Shown: one piece after another, positions 34,879 through 44,518 of the stretch
Position numbering within the stretch: the stretch's first letter is position 1
How the letters are laid out: each line of letters begins with the position of its first letter
Assembly (NCBI RefSeq): GCF_003850565.1
Contig: NZ_CP027706.1
Location: 1,674,001-1,738,000 of the forward strand
Source of the DNA: Pseudomonas sessilinigenes
GTDB lineage: Bacteria > Pseudomonadota > Gammaproteobacteria > Pseudomonadales > Pseudomonadaceae
DNA: 64,000 bases
Direction of reading: 5' to 3'
The notes under the pieces: model-generated
Databases searched by the model: none
What the model was told of the DNA's origin: nothing
What the model saw: only the letters and a program-made list of their open reading frames with translations
Translations under genes and position numbers: made by a program

Positions 34879-37005
34879 ATGCTCGAACAGGCTCAGCGCG
34901 TCCTCAAGGACATCTTTGGCTACGACAGTTTCCGTGGTCGCCAGGGTGCGATCATTGAGCGCGTGGCCAGTGGTGGCGATGCCTTGGTGCTGATGCCCAC
35001 CGGGGGCGGCAAGTCCCTGTGCTTCCAGGTGCCGGCGCTGTTGCGTGATGGCCTGGCGGTGGTGGTATCGCCGCTGATCGCGCTGATGGATGACCAGGTG
35101 GCCACGCTGGAGGAGCTGGGAGTCGCGGCGGCGGCCTTGAACTCCACCTTGAGTCCCGAGCAACAGCGTGATCTGGCCGTGCGTATCCGCCGTGGCGAAG
35201 TGAAGATGCTCTACCTGGCTCCAGAGCGCCTGGTCCAGCCACGGATGCTGGCTTTCCTGCAAAGCCTGGAGATTGCCCTGTTCGCCATCGATGAGGCCCA
35301 TTGCGTTTCTCAGTGGGGGCATGACTTTCGCCCGGAGTACCTGCAACTGGGGCAGTTGGCGCAGATGTTCCCGAATGTTCCGCGTATTGCCCTGACGGCC
35401 ACCGCCGACAAGCGCACCCGGGAAGAGATCGTCAACCGCCTGCACCTGGAGAATGCCGAGCGCTTCCTCTCCAGCTTCGACCGCCCGAACATTTTCTATC
35501 GCATCGTCCCCAAGGAGCAGCCGCGCAAGCAATTGCAGGCGTTCCTCAACGAGCGCCGCAGCGATGCCGGGATCGTCTACTGCCTGTCACGCAAGAAGGT
35601 CGATGAGGTGGCGGCGTTCCTCTGTGAGCAGGGTTTTACCGCCTTGCCCTATCACGCGGGGCTGCCCAGCGAGCTGCGTGCCTATCACCAGAAGCGCTTC
35701 CTCAATGAAGAGGGGCTGATCATGGTGGCGACCATCGCTTTCGGCATGGGTATCGACAAGCCCAACGTACGTTTTGTCGCCCATATGGATCTGCCCAAGT
35801 CCCTGGAGGCGTACTACCAGGAAACCGGTCGTGCCGGCCGTGACGGCCTGCCAGCAGATGCCTGGATGGCGTATGGGCTGCAGGACGTGCTGATGCTCAA
35901 GCAGATGTTGCAGAACTCCGAAGGGGATGAGCGTCACAAGCGCCTCGAACAGCACAAGCTCGATGCGATGCTGGCGCTCTGCGAGGAGACCCGTTGTCGG
36001 CGCCAGACGCTGCTGGCCTATTTCGATGAGGAGATGCCGCAGCCTTGCGGTCATTGCGACAACTGCGTCGATGGAGTGCAGACCTGGGATGCCACCGAGC
36101 CGGCGCGCCAGGCGCTATCGACGATCTACCGTACCGGCCAGCGCTATGGTGTCGGTCACCTGGTGGATGTGTTGCTGGGCAAGGATACGGAAAAGGTCCG
36201 CAGTTTCGGCCATCAGCACTTGTCGGTGTTCGGCGTTGGCAAGGCTCGCAGCGAAGGCGAATGGCGCTCGCTGTTCCGTCAACTGGTCGCCCGCGGGTTG
36301 GCGGATATCGACCTTGAGGGGTATGGCGGCCTGCGCTTGAGCGACAGCTGTCGTCCCTTGCTCAAGGGGGAGGTCACGCTGGAGCTACGTCGGGATCTCA
36401 AGCCTCAAAGTGCGGCCAAGAGCAGCACCAGCCAGGCCAGCCAGCTGGTACGGGGAGAGGAGCGCGAGCAATGGGAGTCGTTGCGGGCGTTGCGCCGCAA
36501 GCTGGCGGAAGAGCATGGCGTCCCGCCTTATGTCATCTTCCCCGACTCGACCTTGCTGGAGATGCTTCGCAGCCAGCCGGGCTCCATGGCCGAGATGGCT
36601 CGGGTCAGTGGCGTCGGTGCGCGCAAGCTGGAGCGTTATGGCGCCGCGTTCCTCGAAGTGCTGGGCGGCGCTGTGCAGGCGCCGAAAGTGGTCGCCGATC
36701 TGCGCCACGAGCTGATCACCCTGGCCCGCGCCGGAATGACTCCAATGCAGATTGCCGGCCAGTTGCAGTGCACGGAGAAGAACGTCTACACCCTGCTGGC
36801 CGAGGCGATCGGCAAGCAGCAACTGTCTCTGGAGCAGGCACTGGACCTGCCCGAAGATCTGCTGGGGGAAATCCAGGATGCGTTCCTCGATGGCGAGGGC
36901 GAATTGCCGCCCGTGAGCGAAGTGAGCGAGTTGTTCGCCGGCCGGGTACCTGAAGGTGTGTTGTATTGCGTACGTGCCGCCCTGCAGTCGGAGTTCGAGA
37001 TCTAG
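34879..37005 (+). CDS. recQ: ATP-dependent DNA helicase RecQ
   Basis: A 708-residue RecQ helicase, a 3'-5' DNA unwinding enzyme of recombination repair. Walker A TGGGKS is at residues 41-46 and the DEAH box at 138-141 (AIDEAHC), with the aromatic-rich loop following. The zinc site is in the cysteine cluster CRRQTLL ... CGHCDNC, then winged helix (RQC) and HRDC domain (about 520-600). It is about 100 residues longer than E. coli RecQ: after HRDC comes an extra domain ([20 protein letters not shown] and onward) with a helix-turn-helix look. The ATG at 34879 has a TTGGAG site upstream. Confidence 0.92.
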   Translation: MLEQAQRVLKDIFGYDSFRGRQGAIIERVASGGDALVLMPTGGGKSLCFQVPALLRDGLAVVVSPLIALMDDQVATLEELGVAAAALNSTLSPEQQRDLAVRIRRGEVKMLYLAPERLVQPRMLAFLQSLEIALFAIDEAHCVSQWGHDFRPEYLQLGQLAQMFPNVPRIALTATADKRTREEIVNRLHLENAERFLSSFDRPNIFYRIVPKEQPRKQLQAFLNERRSDAGIVYCLSRKKVDEVAAFLCEQGFTALPYHAGLPSELRAYHQKRFLNEEGLIMVATIAFGMGIDKPNVRFVAHMDLPKSLEAYYQETGRAGRDGLPADAWMAYGLQDVLMLKQMLQNSEGDERHKRLEQHKLDAMLALCEETRCRRQTLLAYFDEEMPQPCGHCDNCVDGVQTWDATEPARQALSTIYRTGQRYGVGHLVDVLLGKDTEKVRSFGHQHLSVFGVGKARSEGEWRSLFRQLVARGLADIDLEGYGGLRLSDSCRPLLKGEVTLELRRDLKPQSAAKSSTSQASQLVRGEEREQWESLRALRRKLAEEHGVPPYVIFPDSTLLEMLRSQPGSMAEMARVSGVGARKLERYGAAFLEVLGGAVQAPKVVADLRHELITLARAGMTPMQIAGQLQCTEKNVYTLLAEAIGKQQLSLEQALDLPEDLLGEIQDAFLDGEGELPPVSEVSELFAGRVPEGVLYCVRAALQSEFEI

Positions 37006-37126
37006 GTGGGGTGCGTCAATGTTGTAACGATTCAGTGCCTTACGGGCCTTGCCTCTTGGCAAGGGTCATGCTTAGCTGACTAATAATTAGTTTTCCCTTT
37101 ATTTTCAGCCTGATCATGAGTGTTTT

Positions 37127-37561
37127 ATGCCGTTGACCGATGAACACCGTTTTGGCATGCAGCTGGCGCAGATGTCCCGCGGCTGGCGTGCTGAACTGGA
37201 CCGCCGCCTGGCTGGCCTGGGCTTGTCCCAGGCTCGCTGGTTGGTGTTGCTGCACCTGGCCCGTTTCGAAGAGGCGCCGACCCAGCGTGAGCTGGCACAA
37301 AGCGTCGGTGTGGAAGGGCCGACCCTGGCTCGCCTGCTCGATAGCCTGGAAACCCAGGGCCTGGTCCAGCGCCAGTCGGTGGTGGAGGATCGCCGGGCGA
37401 AGAAGATCGTCCTTTGTCCCTCGGCTCGGCCCTTGATCGAGCAGATCGAAACCATCGCCACAGCCTTGCGCCACGAACTGTTCATTGGCGTCGATGAAGA
37501 AGACATGCGGGTTTGCATGCGCGTCCACGGACGTATCCTGGCCAATCTGGAAAAATCCTGA
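37127..37561 (+). CDS. MarR-family transcriptional regulator (SlyA-like)
   Basis: A 144-residue MarR protein with the family winged helix: LSQARWLVLLHLARFEEAPTQ, recognition helix VEGPTLARLLDSLETQGLV and wing VVEDRRAKKIV. It resembles SlyA/HosA-type members, acting as dimers controlled by small phenolic ligands. It follows recQ after 121 bp, with a TAATAATTAG AT-rich patch that may be its own operator. Its target is not evident. Confidence 0.85.
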   Translation: MPLTDEHRFGMQLAQMSRGWRAELDRRLAGLGLSQARWLVLLHLARFEEAPTQRELAQSVGVEGPTLARLLDSLETQGLVQRQSVVEDRRAKKIVLCPSARPLIEQIETIATALRHELFIGVDEEDMRVCMRVHGRILANLEKS

Positions 37562-37657
37562 GGCTTGCCCGGGGTCTCCTGGCCCCGGTGCACCTCGTCT
37601 CCCTTACCCGATCCCGCCCAAGGCCCGCCGTGCCTCTGGGGCCTTCGTGCCTATCCG

Positions 37658-39859
37658 TCAAAAAGACTGGCCAAGGTTCAGCGACAGGGCCTTCTGGTTT
37701 TCGTCGTTGATGCCATAGCTGAAATTCAAAGGGCCCAGTGGGGTGTCGAAGCCGAGGAAAATACTCGCTGCATTGATGTAGCCGCTGTCGAAGGCATTGT
37801 CATTGTTCCAGGCCCGGCCTCGTTCCAGGGAGCCGCCCAGGTACAGCGGGAAGTCCAGTGGCAGGTAGGAGCGCGGGGTCAGGCGGCGGAAGTACACGGC
37901 ACGGGCCAGGCTGATGTTTTGCCCGGACAGGGCGTCCTGGCGAAAGCCCGACAATTGCCGTGCCCCGCCAAGCAGGAAGCTGGATGTCACCACGTCGGCA
38001 TTGTCCAGGGTCCGGCCATAGCGACCGCCGAGGATAAAGGTGTTGGGGCCGCTGCTCAGGGCCTTGTCCAGCTTGAATTCCCATTGCCGGTAGTGTTTGT
38101 CCGAACCCAGGCCAGGCTCGAACTGGCGCAGGGTCAGGTGGATGTCTTCACCCGAATGCGGGAAATAGACGTTATCCAGGGAGTCGAAGGAGTACTGCAA
38201 CTGGTAGTAGCCTTCGTTGAAGCTCCTCTTGGGCAGGTTCTGGTCGCCGATGCGTACATCGGCATTGCCCCAGGCTTCGCCGACACCCAAGCGCACCTCG
38301 CCACTGTTGCCGATCTGACGACCCAGGTTGAGGCCCAGGCCGTAGCGTTCCACCCGGTATTCGGCGATCGGGTCGTTGTCCAGGGTCGCCTCGACATTCT
38401 GCGACTCGACACCGACGAAGGGGGCGATGAAGTAGCGCGATCCTGCGTCCAGTGGCTGGTAGAACTCGCTGTACAGCTCTTGTTTGTCACCGATCTGTGC
38501 CCGTGTCAGCCATTCAGCACCCAGGCTGTTGATGCCGTTCATGCGATAACTGGCGCCGATATTGAAGGCGCTGTCGCCGCGCATGTCATCGGACAGGCTC
38601 AACCCCAACTGCAGGTAGTCGGTGCCGCTGCGTTTGCCTCGGGCGCTGATCACCAGGGTGTTGTCCTGGCCTTTGTGGATCACCCGGTATTGCACCTGCT
38701 CGAAGAAATCCAGGCCATACAAGGTGCCCATGTCGGTTTCCAGGCGTCCCAGGTCCAGGGGCTCGCCGATGTGCTGGCGGATGTAGTAGAGGATCACGTC
38801 ATCAGCGACCTTGGAGTCGTTCTCCACCTTGATCTGGCTGATGATCGGCGTGCGCTGGCTGGGCTGGCGCGCCGCGTTGAGTTGCGCATCCTGGGGATTG
38901 GCCGGGCGCAGCCTGGCCAGGCGCGTATCGAGGATCCGGGCGGCCCGGTAGCCGGCGTCGATCATTTCCTGGGCGCGGCCGAAGTCGGTGACGCCGAACC
39001 CCGACAACGCTGGCTGGACCAGTACATCGTCGTCATGCAACGCCGCCAGCTGTTCTTCCGAGTTGCGCCGGGTCATCAGCGTGATGGACTGGTTGAGCAC
39101 ATCGATAACGGTGTTCAACTGCTTGCGTGAGCGCAACGGTGTGCCGATATCCACCACGATGGCGATGTCCACGCCCATGTCCCGCGCGACATCCAGGGGA
39201 ATGTTGTCGGTCATGCCACCGTCCACCAGGAGCCGGCCATCGATCTCCACTGGAGCGAACACGGCCGGAATCGACATGCTGGCACGGATCACCTGGGGCA
39301 AGTGGCCCTTGCGGAACACCACCTTCTCTCCGCTGGAGATATCGGTAGCCACCGCCCTGAATGGAATCGGCAGCTTGTCGAAGTCGCGGGTGTCGCTGGC
39401 GTGGGCGAGCTTGCTTTCCAGCAGCAGGGCCAGGTTCTGGCCCTGGATCACCCCCAGGGGCAGCCCCAGGCTGCCGTCGTCGCGGAAGCTGAGCTTTTGC
39501 TTGACCAGGAAATCCCGGTCATCCTGCTTGCGCCGGAAGGGCACGTCCTCCCGGGGCGGGGCGTCGGACAGGGCCTGTTTCCAGTCGATTTCCAGGGCCA
39601 GTTTCTCCAGCTCGTCGATCCTGTAGCCGGAAGCGTAGAGCCCGCCGATCACCGCGCCCATGCTGGTGCCGGCAATCGCATCGACACGGATGCCTTGCTC
39701 CTCCAGAGCCTTGAGCACCCCGATATGGGCCAGGCCGCGGGCGGCCCCGCCAGACAGCACCAGGCCCACTTTCGGGCGTTGCATTGACGCGGACTGGGCG
39801 AACAACGGCAGCAGGCAGAGCAGCAGGCAGGACAGCAGGCAGGACAGCAGGCGCAGCAT
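37658..39859 (-). CDS. plpD: PlpD-like patatin phospholipase, type Vd autotransporter
   Basis: A 733-residue two-part protein. After a signal peptide (residues 1-24) a patatin domain has the oxyanion loop GGAARG at 38-43, nucleophile S66 in GTSMG and catalytic D213 in LVDGGMTD. A POTRA-like linker (about 340-410) and a 16-strand Omp85-type barrel follow, ending in F (LGQSF). PlpD of P. aeruginosa cuts phospholipids, and its patatin domain is secreted through its own barrel. The signal peptide contains repeated LLSC units from 12-bp DNA repeats. An ATG at 39859 is used rather than the preceding GTG. Confidence 0.9.
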   Translation of the reverse strand: MLRLLSCLLSCLLLCLLPLFAQSASMQRPKVGLVLSGGAARGLAHIGVLKALEEQGIRVDAIAGTSMGAVIGGLYASGYRIDELEKLALEIDWKQALSDAPPREDVPFRRKQDDRDFLVKQKLSFRDDGSLGLPLGVIQGQNLALLLESKLAHASDTRDFDKLPIPFRAVATDISSGEKVVFRKGHLPQVIRASMSIPAVFAPVEIDGRLLVDGGMTDNIPLDVARDMGVDIAIVVDIGTPLRSRKQLNTVIDVLNQSITLMTRRNSEEQLAALHDDDVLVQPALSGFGVTDFGRAQEMIDAGYRAARILDTRLARLRPANPQDAQLNAARQPSQRTPIISQIKVENDSKVADDVILYYIRQHIGEPLDLGRLETDMGTLYGLDFFEQVQYRVIHKGQDNTLVISARGKRSGTDYLQLGLSLSDDMRGDSAFNIGASYRMNGINSLGAEWLTRAQIGDKQELYSEFYQPLDAGSRYFIAPFVGVESQNVEATLDNDPIAEYRVERYGLGLNLGRQIGNSGEVRLGVGEAWGNADVRIGDQNLPKRSFNEGYYQLQYSFDSLDNVYFPHSGEDIHLTLRQFEPGLGSDKHYRQWEFKLDKALSSGPNTFILGGRYGRTLDNADVVTSSFLLGGARQLSGFRQDALSGQNISLARAVYFRRLTPRSYLPLDFPLYLGGSLERGRAWNNDNAFDSGYINAASIFLGFDTPLGPLNFSYGINDENQKALSLNLGQSF
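39828..39851. repeat. Two perfect 12-bp tandem repeats in the plpD signal sequence
   Basis: CAGGACAGCAGG occurs twice in direct tandem, with a degenerate third copy to the left (39812-39827). On the coding strand each unit encodes four residues (LLSC register), so changes in copy number would keep the reading frame and alter signal-peptide length. Confidence 0.85.
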
Positions 39860-39930
39860 CACGGATCTCGGGGCGGGTGATAAAGCCGGCTATTATAGCG
39901 ACGCCCTCGAACTCAGGACCCCGTCGTACC

Positions 39931-40218
39931 ATGACTGAACGTAAACCCGAAGTGGTCATCACCTATTGCACCCAATGCCAGTGGCTGCTTCGAGCAGCCT
40001 GGCTGGCCCAGGAATTGTTGAGCACCTTCAGTGACGACCTGGGCAGGGTTTCCCTGGAGCCCGCCACCGGCGGGACCTTCCGCATTCTCTGCGATGGGGT
40101 GCAGATCTGGGAGCGCAAGGCCGACGGCGGTTTTCCTGAAGCCAAGGTGCTCAAGCAGCGGGTGCGCGATTGCATCGACCCCGAGCGCGACCTGGGCCAT
40201 AACGATCGTACTCAGTGA
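39931..40218 (+). CDS. SelW/SelT/SelH (Rdx) family redox protein
   Basis: A 95-residue protein with the thioredoxin-like Rdx fold. The redox motif C13-T-Q-C16 is in ITYCTQCQW, where selenoprotein W has C-x-x-U, and the typical GGTFRI, ERK-x-x-GGFPE strand follows. It is likely a small thiol oxidoreductase of unknown partner. The ATG at 39931 lies divergent from plpD; the gene overlaps the end of the convergent EamA gene by 7 bp. Confidence 0.85.
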   Translation: MTERKPEVVITYCTQCQWLLRAAWLAQELLSTFSDDLGRVSLEPATGGTFRILCDGVQIWERKADGGFPEAKVLKQRVRDCIDPERDLGHNDRTQ

Positions 40219-41105
40219 GAGCCCGATGCTGCCGGCGCCGCCTGGCCACCTGAGCCGGCGGACAAGCGACTCGAAACAACGATGGCGACAATGATCAGCG
40301 CGCCACCGAGCAGCATGCGCAGGGTCGGGGTCTCGCTGAATAGCAACCAGGCCACGGTAATCCCGTAGACCGGCTCCAGGGCGAATACCACGGCCGCCGT
40401 GCGGGCCTTGATCACTGCCAGGCTGGCCACGAACAGGCTATGGGCCAGGCCGGTGCAGAAGATCCCCAGCAGGCTGATCCACAGCCAGTCCATGGCTCGG
40501 ACCTGGCCAAGCTCCGGCGCCGCCACCGGCAGCAGGCACAGGCCGACCACCAGGTTCTGGCACAACGCCGCCTGCACGGCAGGAACCCGCCCGGAGCTGG
40601 CGCGATTGTTCAGTGACAACAGGGCGAACAGCAGCCCCGAACCCATTGCCCAGAGCAGGCCCGAGGTCGCTTGGCTGGCCAGGTCGAAGTCCGGGGTGAC
40701 CAGCACCAGCCCGATGCTGACCAGGGCCACCAGCAGCACTTCGTTGAAACGGATCCGCTCGCGGAAGATCAGGCCTTCGAGAATCACGGTGAAGGCCGGG
40801 AAGCTGGCAAATCCCAGCGTGGCGATGGCCACCCCGGCGACCTTGACCGCAATGAAGAAGCTCACCCAATGGCCGGCCAGCAGCAGGCCGCTGAGCAGCA
40901 GGCGCTGGTAGTCGCCAGTGCTGAGTTTTTGCCAGGGAGTCTGGCTGGCCAGGCGGGCGAAGAAGGCCAGGGCGAGTACGGCAAAGGCCGCGCGACCGAA
41001 GACAATGACTGCCGGCGAAGCCACGGCGAGTTTGCCGAGCACTCCGGTCAGGCCGAACATCAGTGCGCCGATATGCAGGGCGCCAAGGGCGGTGCGAGGA
41101 GTCAT
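40212..41105 (-). CDS. DMT-superfamily EamA-type transporter
   Basis: A 297-residue carrier with ten predicted helices in two EamA repeats (first about residues 5-140, second about 150-280). The start GALHIGALMFGLTGVLGKLAV and second-half GIFCTGLAHSLFVASLAVIKARTAAVVFALEPVYG are typical. Substrate unknown, probably metabolite efflux. The next gene upstream on the same strand is an AraC regulator 51 bp away, possibly its controller. Confidence 0.85.
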   Translation of the reverse strand: MTPRTALGALHIGALMFGLTGVLGKLAVASPAVIVFGRAAFAVLALAFFARLASQTPWQKLSTGDYQRLLLSGLLLAGHWVSFFIAVKVAGVAIATLGFASFPAFTVILEGLIFRERIRFNEVLLVALVSIGLVLVTPDFDLASQATSGLLWAMGSGLLFALLSLNNRASSGRVPAVQAALCQNLVVGLCLLPVAAPELGQVRAMDWLWISLLGIFCTGLAHSLFVASLAVIKARTAAVVFALEPVYGITVAWLLFSETPTLRMLLGGALIIVAIVVSSRLSAGSGGQAAPAASGSH

Positions 41106-41156
41106 TTTTTTCCTTGAACACTGGTCGGGCCGGATTGGCCCTGGACGACAACGAGA

Positions 41157-41972
41157 TCAGTCTACGGTGGACCCGATGGCGTCGTCTGTCGTGATCCTGG
41201 CGTGTTTTGTCGTGGAACTCGCGTGGGCCCCCTGCCTGAGCTGGCGTGGCGAGTGGCCGAACTCGCGCAGTATCGCTGCACCAAAGGCGCTCTGGGAGCT
41301 GTAGCCCACGCGGCTGGCGATTTCGCCAATGGGCAGCGTTGAGCCGCGCAAGAGTTCCAGGGCCATCTGCAGGCGTCGTTGACGCACATAGTCCATGGGG
41401 CTGCGTCCGCATTCGGCGATGAAGCGTGCATGCAGACGGGCACCTGACAGGCCGGCGATCCGAGCCAGGTCCGCCACCTGCAGCGGGTAGGCGGCGTGGC
41501 GGTCGATATGCGCGTTCAAGGCAGAGTAGGGCAGGCGGCGCTGGCCTGGCAGGCCGTCGCCAGCCTGGTTGAGGCTGGCCAACAGCAGCACTGCGCCTTG
41601 CTGGGCGATCAGCGGATCGTCCACCGGGCAGTCCGCCAGCCAGTTGACCAGGCGGCTCTGGTTCGGCGCCAGGACTCGGCGTTGGGCGTTATCCAGCAAG
41701 CGGCGGCTAGCTTGCGCATGTTCCCCCAGGTGTTGCCCAACCCATTGTTCTCCGGGGATGTCCAGCACCAGGCAACGGCTGCCTCCCGGGCTGCCACAGA
41801 CGTGTCGGGCTCCAGCCGGTACCACCACGAAGCTCTGTTGCTGCACCAGGCTGCCGTGGCCTTCGACTTCGAAATCAAGCTGGCCCGAGAGGCCGAACAC
41901 CAGCTGCGCATGCTCGTGGCTGTGGGCGATCAGATCGTGGCTGTAGTGGCGCAGGGTGAGGATAGATCCCAT
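41157..41972 (-). CDS. AraC-family regulator with N-terminal cupin sensor
   Basis: A 271-residue regulator: an AraC-type cupin (residues about 10-85, HYSHDLIAHSHEHAQLVFGLSG and FVVVPAGARH) followed by the double helix-turn-helix domain (about 165-255, VADLARIAGLSGARLHARF and IGEIASRVGYSSQSAFG). The ATG at 41972 follows AAGGAG. The gene lies just upstream of the EamA transporter on the same strand and probably controls it and itself. The ligand is unknown. Confidence 0.85.
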   Translation of the reverse strand: MGSILTLRHYSHDLIAHSHEHAQLVFGLSGQLDFEVEGHGSLVQQQSFVVVPAGARHVCGSPGGSRCLVLDIPGEQWVGQHLGEHAQASRRLLDNAQRRVLAPNQSRLVNWLADCPVDDPLIAQQGAVLLLASLNQAGDGLPGQRRLPYSALNAHIDRHAAYPLQVADLARIAGLSGARLHARFIAECGRSPMDYVRQRRLQMALELLRGSTLPIGEIASRVGYSSQSAFGAAILREFGHSPRQLRQGAHASSTTKHARITTDDAIGSTVD

Positions 41973-42104
41973 CGCGGTCTCCTTGGCAGATCGGCAGTCT
42001 ACACCGGCCATCGGCTGTTTCGCCTTGTCATCGCACTGCCGTATATCTGTCATGGGCTATTAATCGCTGGGGAGCAAGCTCGCAAAAAATCCCGGAGAGC
42101 GTCC

Positions 42105-42926
42105 ATGTCCCATGCCGAACTCGCCAAGCCCAGCCGCAAGCAGCGGGTGCGGACCCTATGGATTTCAGATGTGCACCTGGGCACCCGGGATTGCCAGGCC
42201 GAGCATCTGGCACGGTTTCTCAAGAGCTATCACGCGGATCGTATCTACCTGGTGGGCGACATCATCGATGGTTGGAAAATGCGCGGCGGCATGTATTGGC
42301 CCCAGGCCCATACCAATGTGATCCGGCGTTTGCTGACCATGAGCAAGCGCGGTACCGAGGTGATCTACGTCACCGGCAACCACGATGAATTCCTGCGGCG
42401 TTACTCCAAACTGATCCTGGGCAACATCCAGCTGGTGGACGAGGCGGTGCATGTCACCGCAGACGGGCGTCACCTGCTGGTGATACACGGCGACCAGTTC
42501 GACGTCATCACTCGTTATCACCGTTGGCTGGCCTTTCTGGGGGATTCGGCCTATGAATTCACCCTGACCCTGAACCGCTGGCTCAATCATTGGCGGGCAC
42601 GCTATGGCTACGGCTACTGGTCGCTGTCGGCCTACCTCAAGCACAAGGTGAAGACCGCGGTGAGCTTCATCAGCGACTTCGAGGAAGCCATCGCCCACGA
42701 GTGCATCAAGCGTGAGTTGCATGGCGTGGTCTGCGGGCATATCCATCATGCCGAGATCCGCAAGGTCGGTGAGGTGGAGTACCTCAACTGCGGGGATTGG
42801 GTAGAGTCCTGTACCGCCTTGATCGAGCACTGGGACGGTACCATCGAACTCTATCGCCTGGCCGAAGCCCAGGCCCGCGAGGCCCAGCTCAAGGCCGAGC
42901 GGACGAAGCTCGCAGAGCCGGCCTGA
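42105..42926 (+). CDS. LpxH-like UDP-2,3-diacylglucosamine diphosphatase paralogue (metallophosphoesterase)
   Basis: A 273-residue calcineurin-like phosphoesterase with all five motifs: ISDVHLG (D22, H24), VGDIIDGW (D52), GNHDE, IHGDQ and GHIHHAEIR. The segment GKWKMRGGMYWP-like variant between motifs 2 and 3, and ending EVEYLNCGDWVESCTALIEHWDG, are shared with LpxH-type enzymes that cleave UDP-diacylglucosamine in lipid A synthesis, and with related paralogues of unknown substrate. It stands alone, divergent from AraC, with a GGAG ribosome binding site. Confidence 0.8.
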   Translation: MSHAELAKPSRKQRVRTLWISDVHLGTRDCQAEHLARFLKSYHADRIYLVGDIIDGWKMRGGMYWPQAHTNVIRRLLTMSKRGTEVIYVTGNHDEFLRRYSKLILGNIQLVDEAVHVTADGRHLLVIHGDQFDVITRYHRWLAFLGDSAYEFTLTLNRWLNHWRARYGYGYWSLSAYLKHKVKTAVSFISDFEEAIAHECIKRELHGVVCGHIHHAEIRKVGEVEYLNCGDWVESCTALIEHWDGTIELYRLAEAQAREAQLKAERTKLAEPA

Positions 42927-42945
42927 ACGCCAGTTCAGCGCAGCG

Positions 42946-42972
42946 AACCGCCGCAGTCCCCCTTCGGCGGTT
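42946..42972. terminator. Stem-loop between convergent genes
   Basis: Perfect 8-bp stem AACCGCCG / CGGCGGTT with an 11-nt loop between the phosphoesterase gene and the convergent Mpo1-like gene; no long T-run, so terminator strength is uncertain. Confidence 0.45.
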
Positions 42973-42983
42973 GCCCGGTTCGG

Positions 42984-43295
42984 TTAGAACGGCACCTTGC
43001 CGAGGATCATGTCGCGGTACATGACGAAGTCGCCCAGCAGGCTGTACAGCGGGTGCTGGAAGGTCGCGGGACGGTTTTTCTCGAAGAAAAAGTGCCCGAC
43101 CCAGGCAAAGCCATAGCCGGCTATCGGCAGGGCCAGCAGCATCGGCCAGGCGCCTTTGCCAATGCTGAAGGCGAGCAGGAAGATCACCAGGCTGGTGCCA
43201 ATGAAGTGCAAGCGACGGCAGGTACTGTTGCTATGCTCGCTTAGATAATAGGGATAGAACTCGGCGAAGCTGTGGAACTGGCGGACGTTTTCCAT
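42984..43295 (-). CDS. Mpo1-like (DUF962) membrane protein
   Basis: A 103-residue membrane protein of the DUF962/Mpo1 family: FAEFYPYYLSEHSNSTCRRLHFIGTSLVI with the conserved H-x-x-G-T histidine, then GFAWVGHFFFEKNRPATFQHPLYSLLGD with H-F-F-F-E-K-N-x-P. Yeast Mpo1 is an iron-dependent dioxygenase acting on 2-hydroxy fatty acids; the bacterial members keep the histidines, but their substrate is not proved. Confidence 0.88.
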   Translation of the reverse strand: MENVRQFHSFAEFYPYYLSEHSNSTCRRLHFIGTSLVIFLLAFSIGKGAWPMLLALPIAGYGFAWVGHFFFEKNRPATFQHPLYSLLGDFVMYRDMILGKVPF

Positions 43296-43456
43296 GGCTG
43301 CGGTCTCTGTGCTTGTTGTTATGCCGGCGGGCGTTCCATGAGGAGTCTATTGGAGTCTAGAGTTCCTGGTGGCGCGGGCCAGTGACAATAGGCGCCACTT
43401 TAGTATCCTTGGGAAATCGTTTTTTTACCTGCTACTCATCATATAAGAGCTCCGCC

Positions 43457-44518
43457 ATGAGCGAACGAACGACTTCTGCGAGCTGGGCCTTGGGAATAGT
43501 CAAAGCCCTGGAAATGGACGGCCTGGATTGTCGTGTCTTGTTCAAGCAGTTGGGGCTCGACTATGAGGCCCTGGAAGACCCGGATGCACGCTTTACCCAG
43601 GACTCGATGACTCGGCTATGGCAGCGGGCGGTAGAGCTGTCCGGCAACCCCGCGATCGGCCTGAACATGGGCAAGGTGGTGCGCCCGGCGTCTTTTCATG
43701 TGGCTGGTTATGCCTTGATGTCGAGCCGGACCCTGGCCGAGGGGTTCGAGCGGCTGGTGCGTTATCAGCGGATAATCGCCGAAAGCGCCGATCTGAGTTT
43801 CCGGCTCCTGCCTGAGGGCTATGCGCTGATCCTTACCGTCCATGGCGACCACCTGCCACCGACCCGGCAAAGCTGCGAGGCTTCCCTGGCCTGTGCCCTG
43901 GCCCTGTGTGGCTGGCTGACAGGGCGCGCCTTGCAACCTCGCCAGGTGCTGTTGCAAGGCGAGCAGCCGGAGAACGTCCAGCCCTACAAGGACATGTTCC
44001 ATGCCCCGCTGGTATTTGCCGCGCCCTTCGATGCGCTGATTTTCGAGCGGGCCGACATGGAAGCACCGTTGCCCACTGCCAACGAGGCCATGGCCCTGTT
44101 GCACGATCGGTTCGCCGGTGAATACCTGGCCCGCTTCTCTGAAAGCCGCGTGACCCACAAGGCGCGGCAGGTGCTATGCCGACTGCTGCCCCAGGGGGAA
44201 CCCAAGCGTGAGCGAGTGGCGCAGACGCTGCACTTGTCCCAGCGCACCCTGCAACGTCGCTTGCAGGAGGAGGGCACCAGTTTCCAGGCGCTGCTTGACG
44301 ACACTCGCCGGGAGCTGGCCGAGCAGTACCTGGCGCAGCCGAACATGACCCTGCTGGAGATCGCCTACCTGCTGGGGTTCGCCGATCCGAGCAATTTCTT
44401 CCGGGCTTTCCGCCGCTGGTTCGATGTCACGCCCGGCGAGTACCGGGCGCGATTGGCGCAGCTGCCGGTCTCGATCAATGACGCCAGAACGCCGGAATAC
44501 ACAACACGAACACCGTGA
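43457..44518 (+). CDS. AraC-family regulator with arabinose-binding-like N-terminal domain
   Basis: A 353-residue protein of the OruR/ArgR-like subgroup: an N-terminal Arabinose_bd domain (about residues 20-205) and a C-terminal AraC helix-turn-helix pair (about 240-340; RVAQTLHLSQRTLQRRLQEEG, LLEIAYLLGFADPSNFFRAF). In P. aeruginosa a close neighbour in type is OruR, the ornithine regulator, but I cannot prove identity. The 3' end overlaps the convergent trkH gene by 44 bp. Confidence 0.82.
   Translation: MSERTTSASWALGIVKALEMDGLDCRVLFKQLGLDYEALEDPDARFTQDSMTRLWQRAVELSGNPAIGLNMGKVVRPASFHVAGYALMSSRTLAEGFERLVRYQRIIAESADLSFRLLPEGYALILTVHGDHLPPTRQSCEASLACALALCGWLTGRALQPRQVLLQGEQPENVQPYKDMFHAPLVFAAPFDALIFERADMEAPLPTANEAMALLHDRFAGEYLARFSESRVTHKARQVLCRLLPQGEPKRERVAQTLHLSQRTLQRRLQEEGTSFQALLDDTRRELAEQYLAQPNMTLLEIAYLLGFADPSNFFRAFRRWFDVTPGEYRARLAQLPVSINDARTPEYTTRTP

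Noticed and set aside
37567..37588. A short CCGGGG/CCCCGG stem between the MarR and plpD genes
   Set aside because: Only 6 bp and no T-run; too weak to call.
37565..39130. A 521-codon open frame opposite plpD
   Set aside because: Antisense shadow of the patatin-barrel gene; no family likeness.
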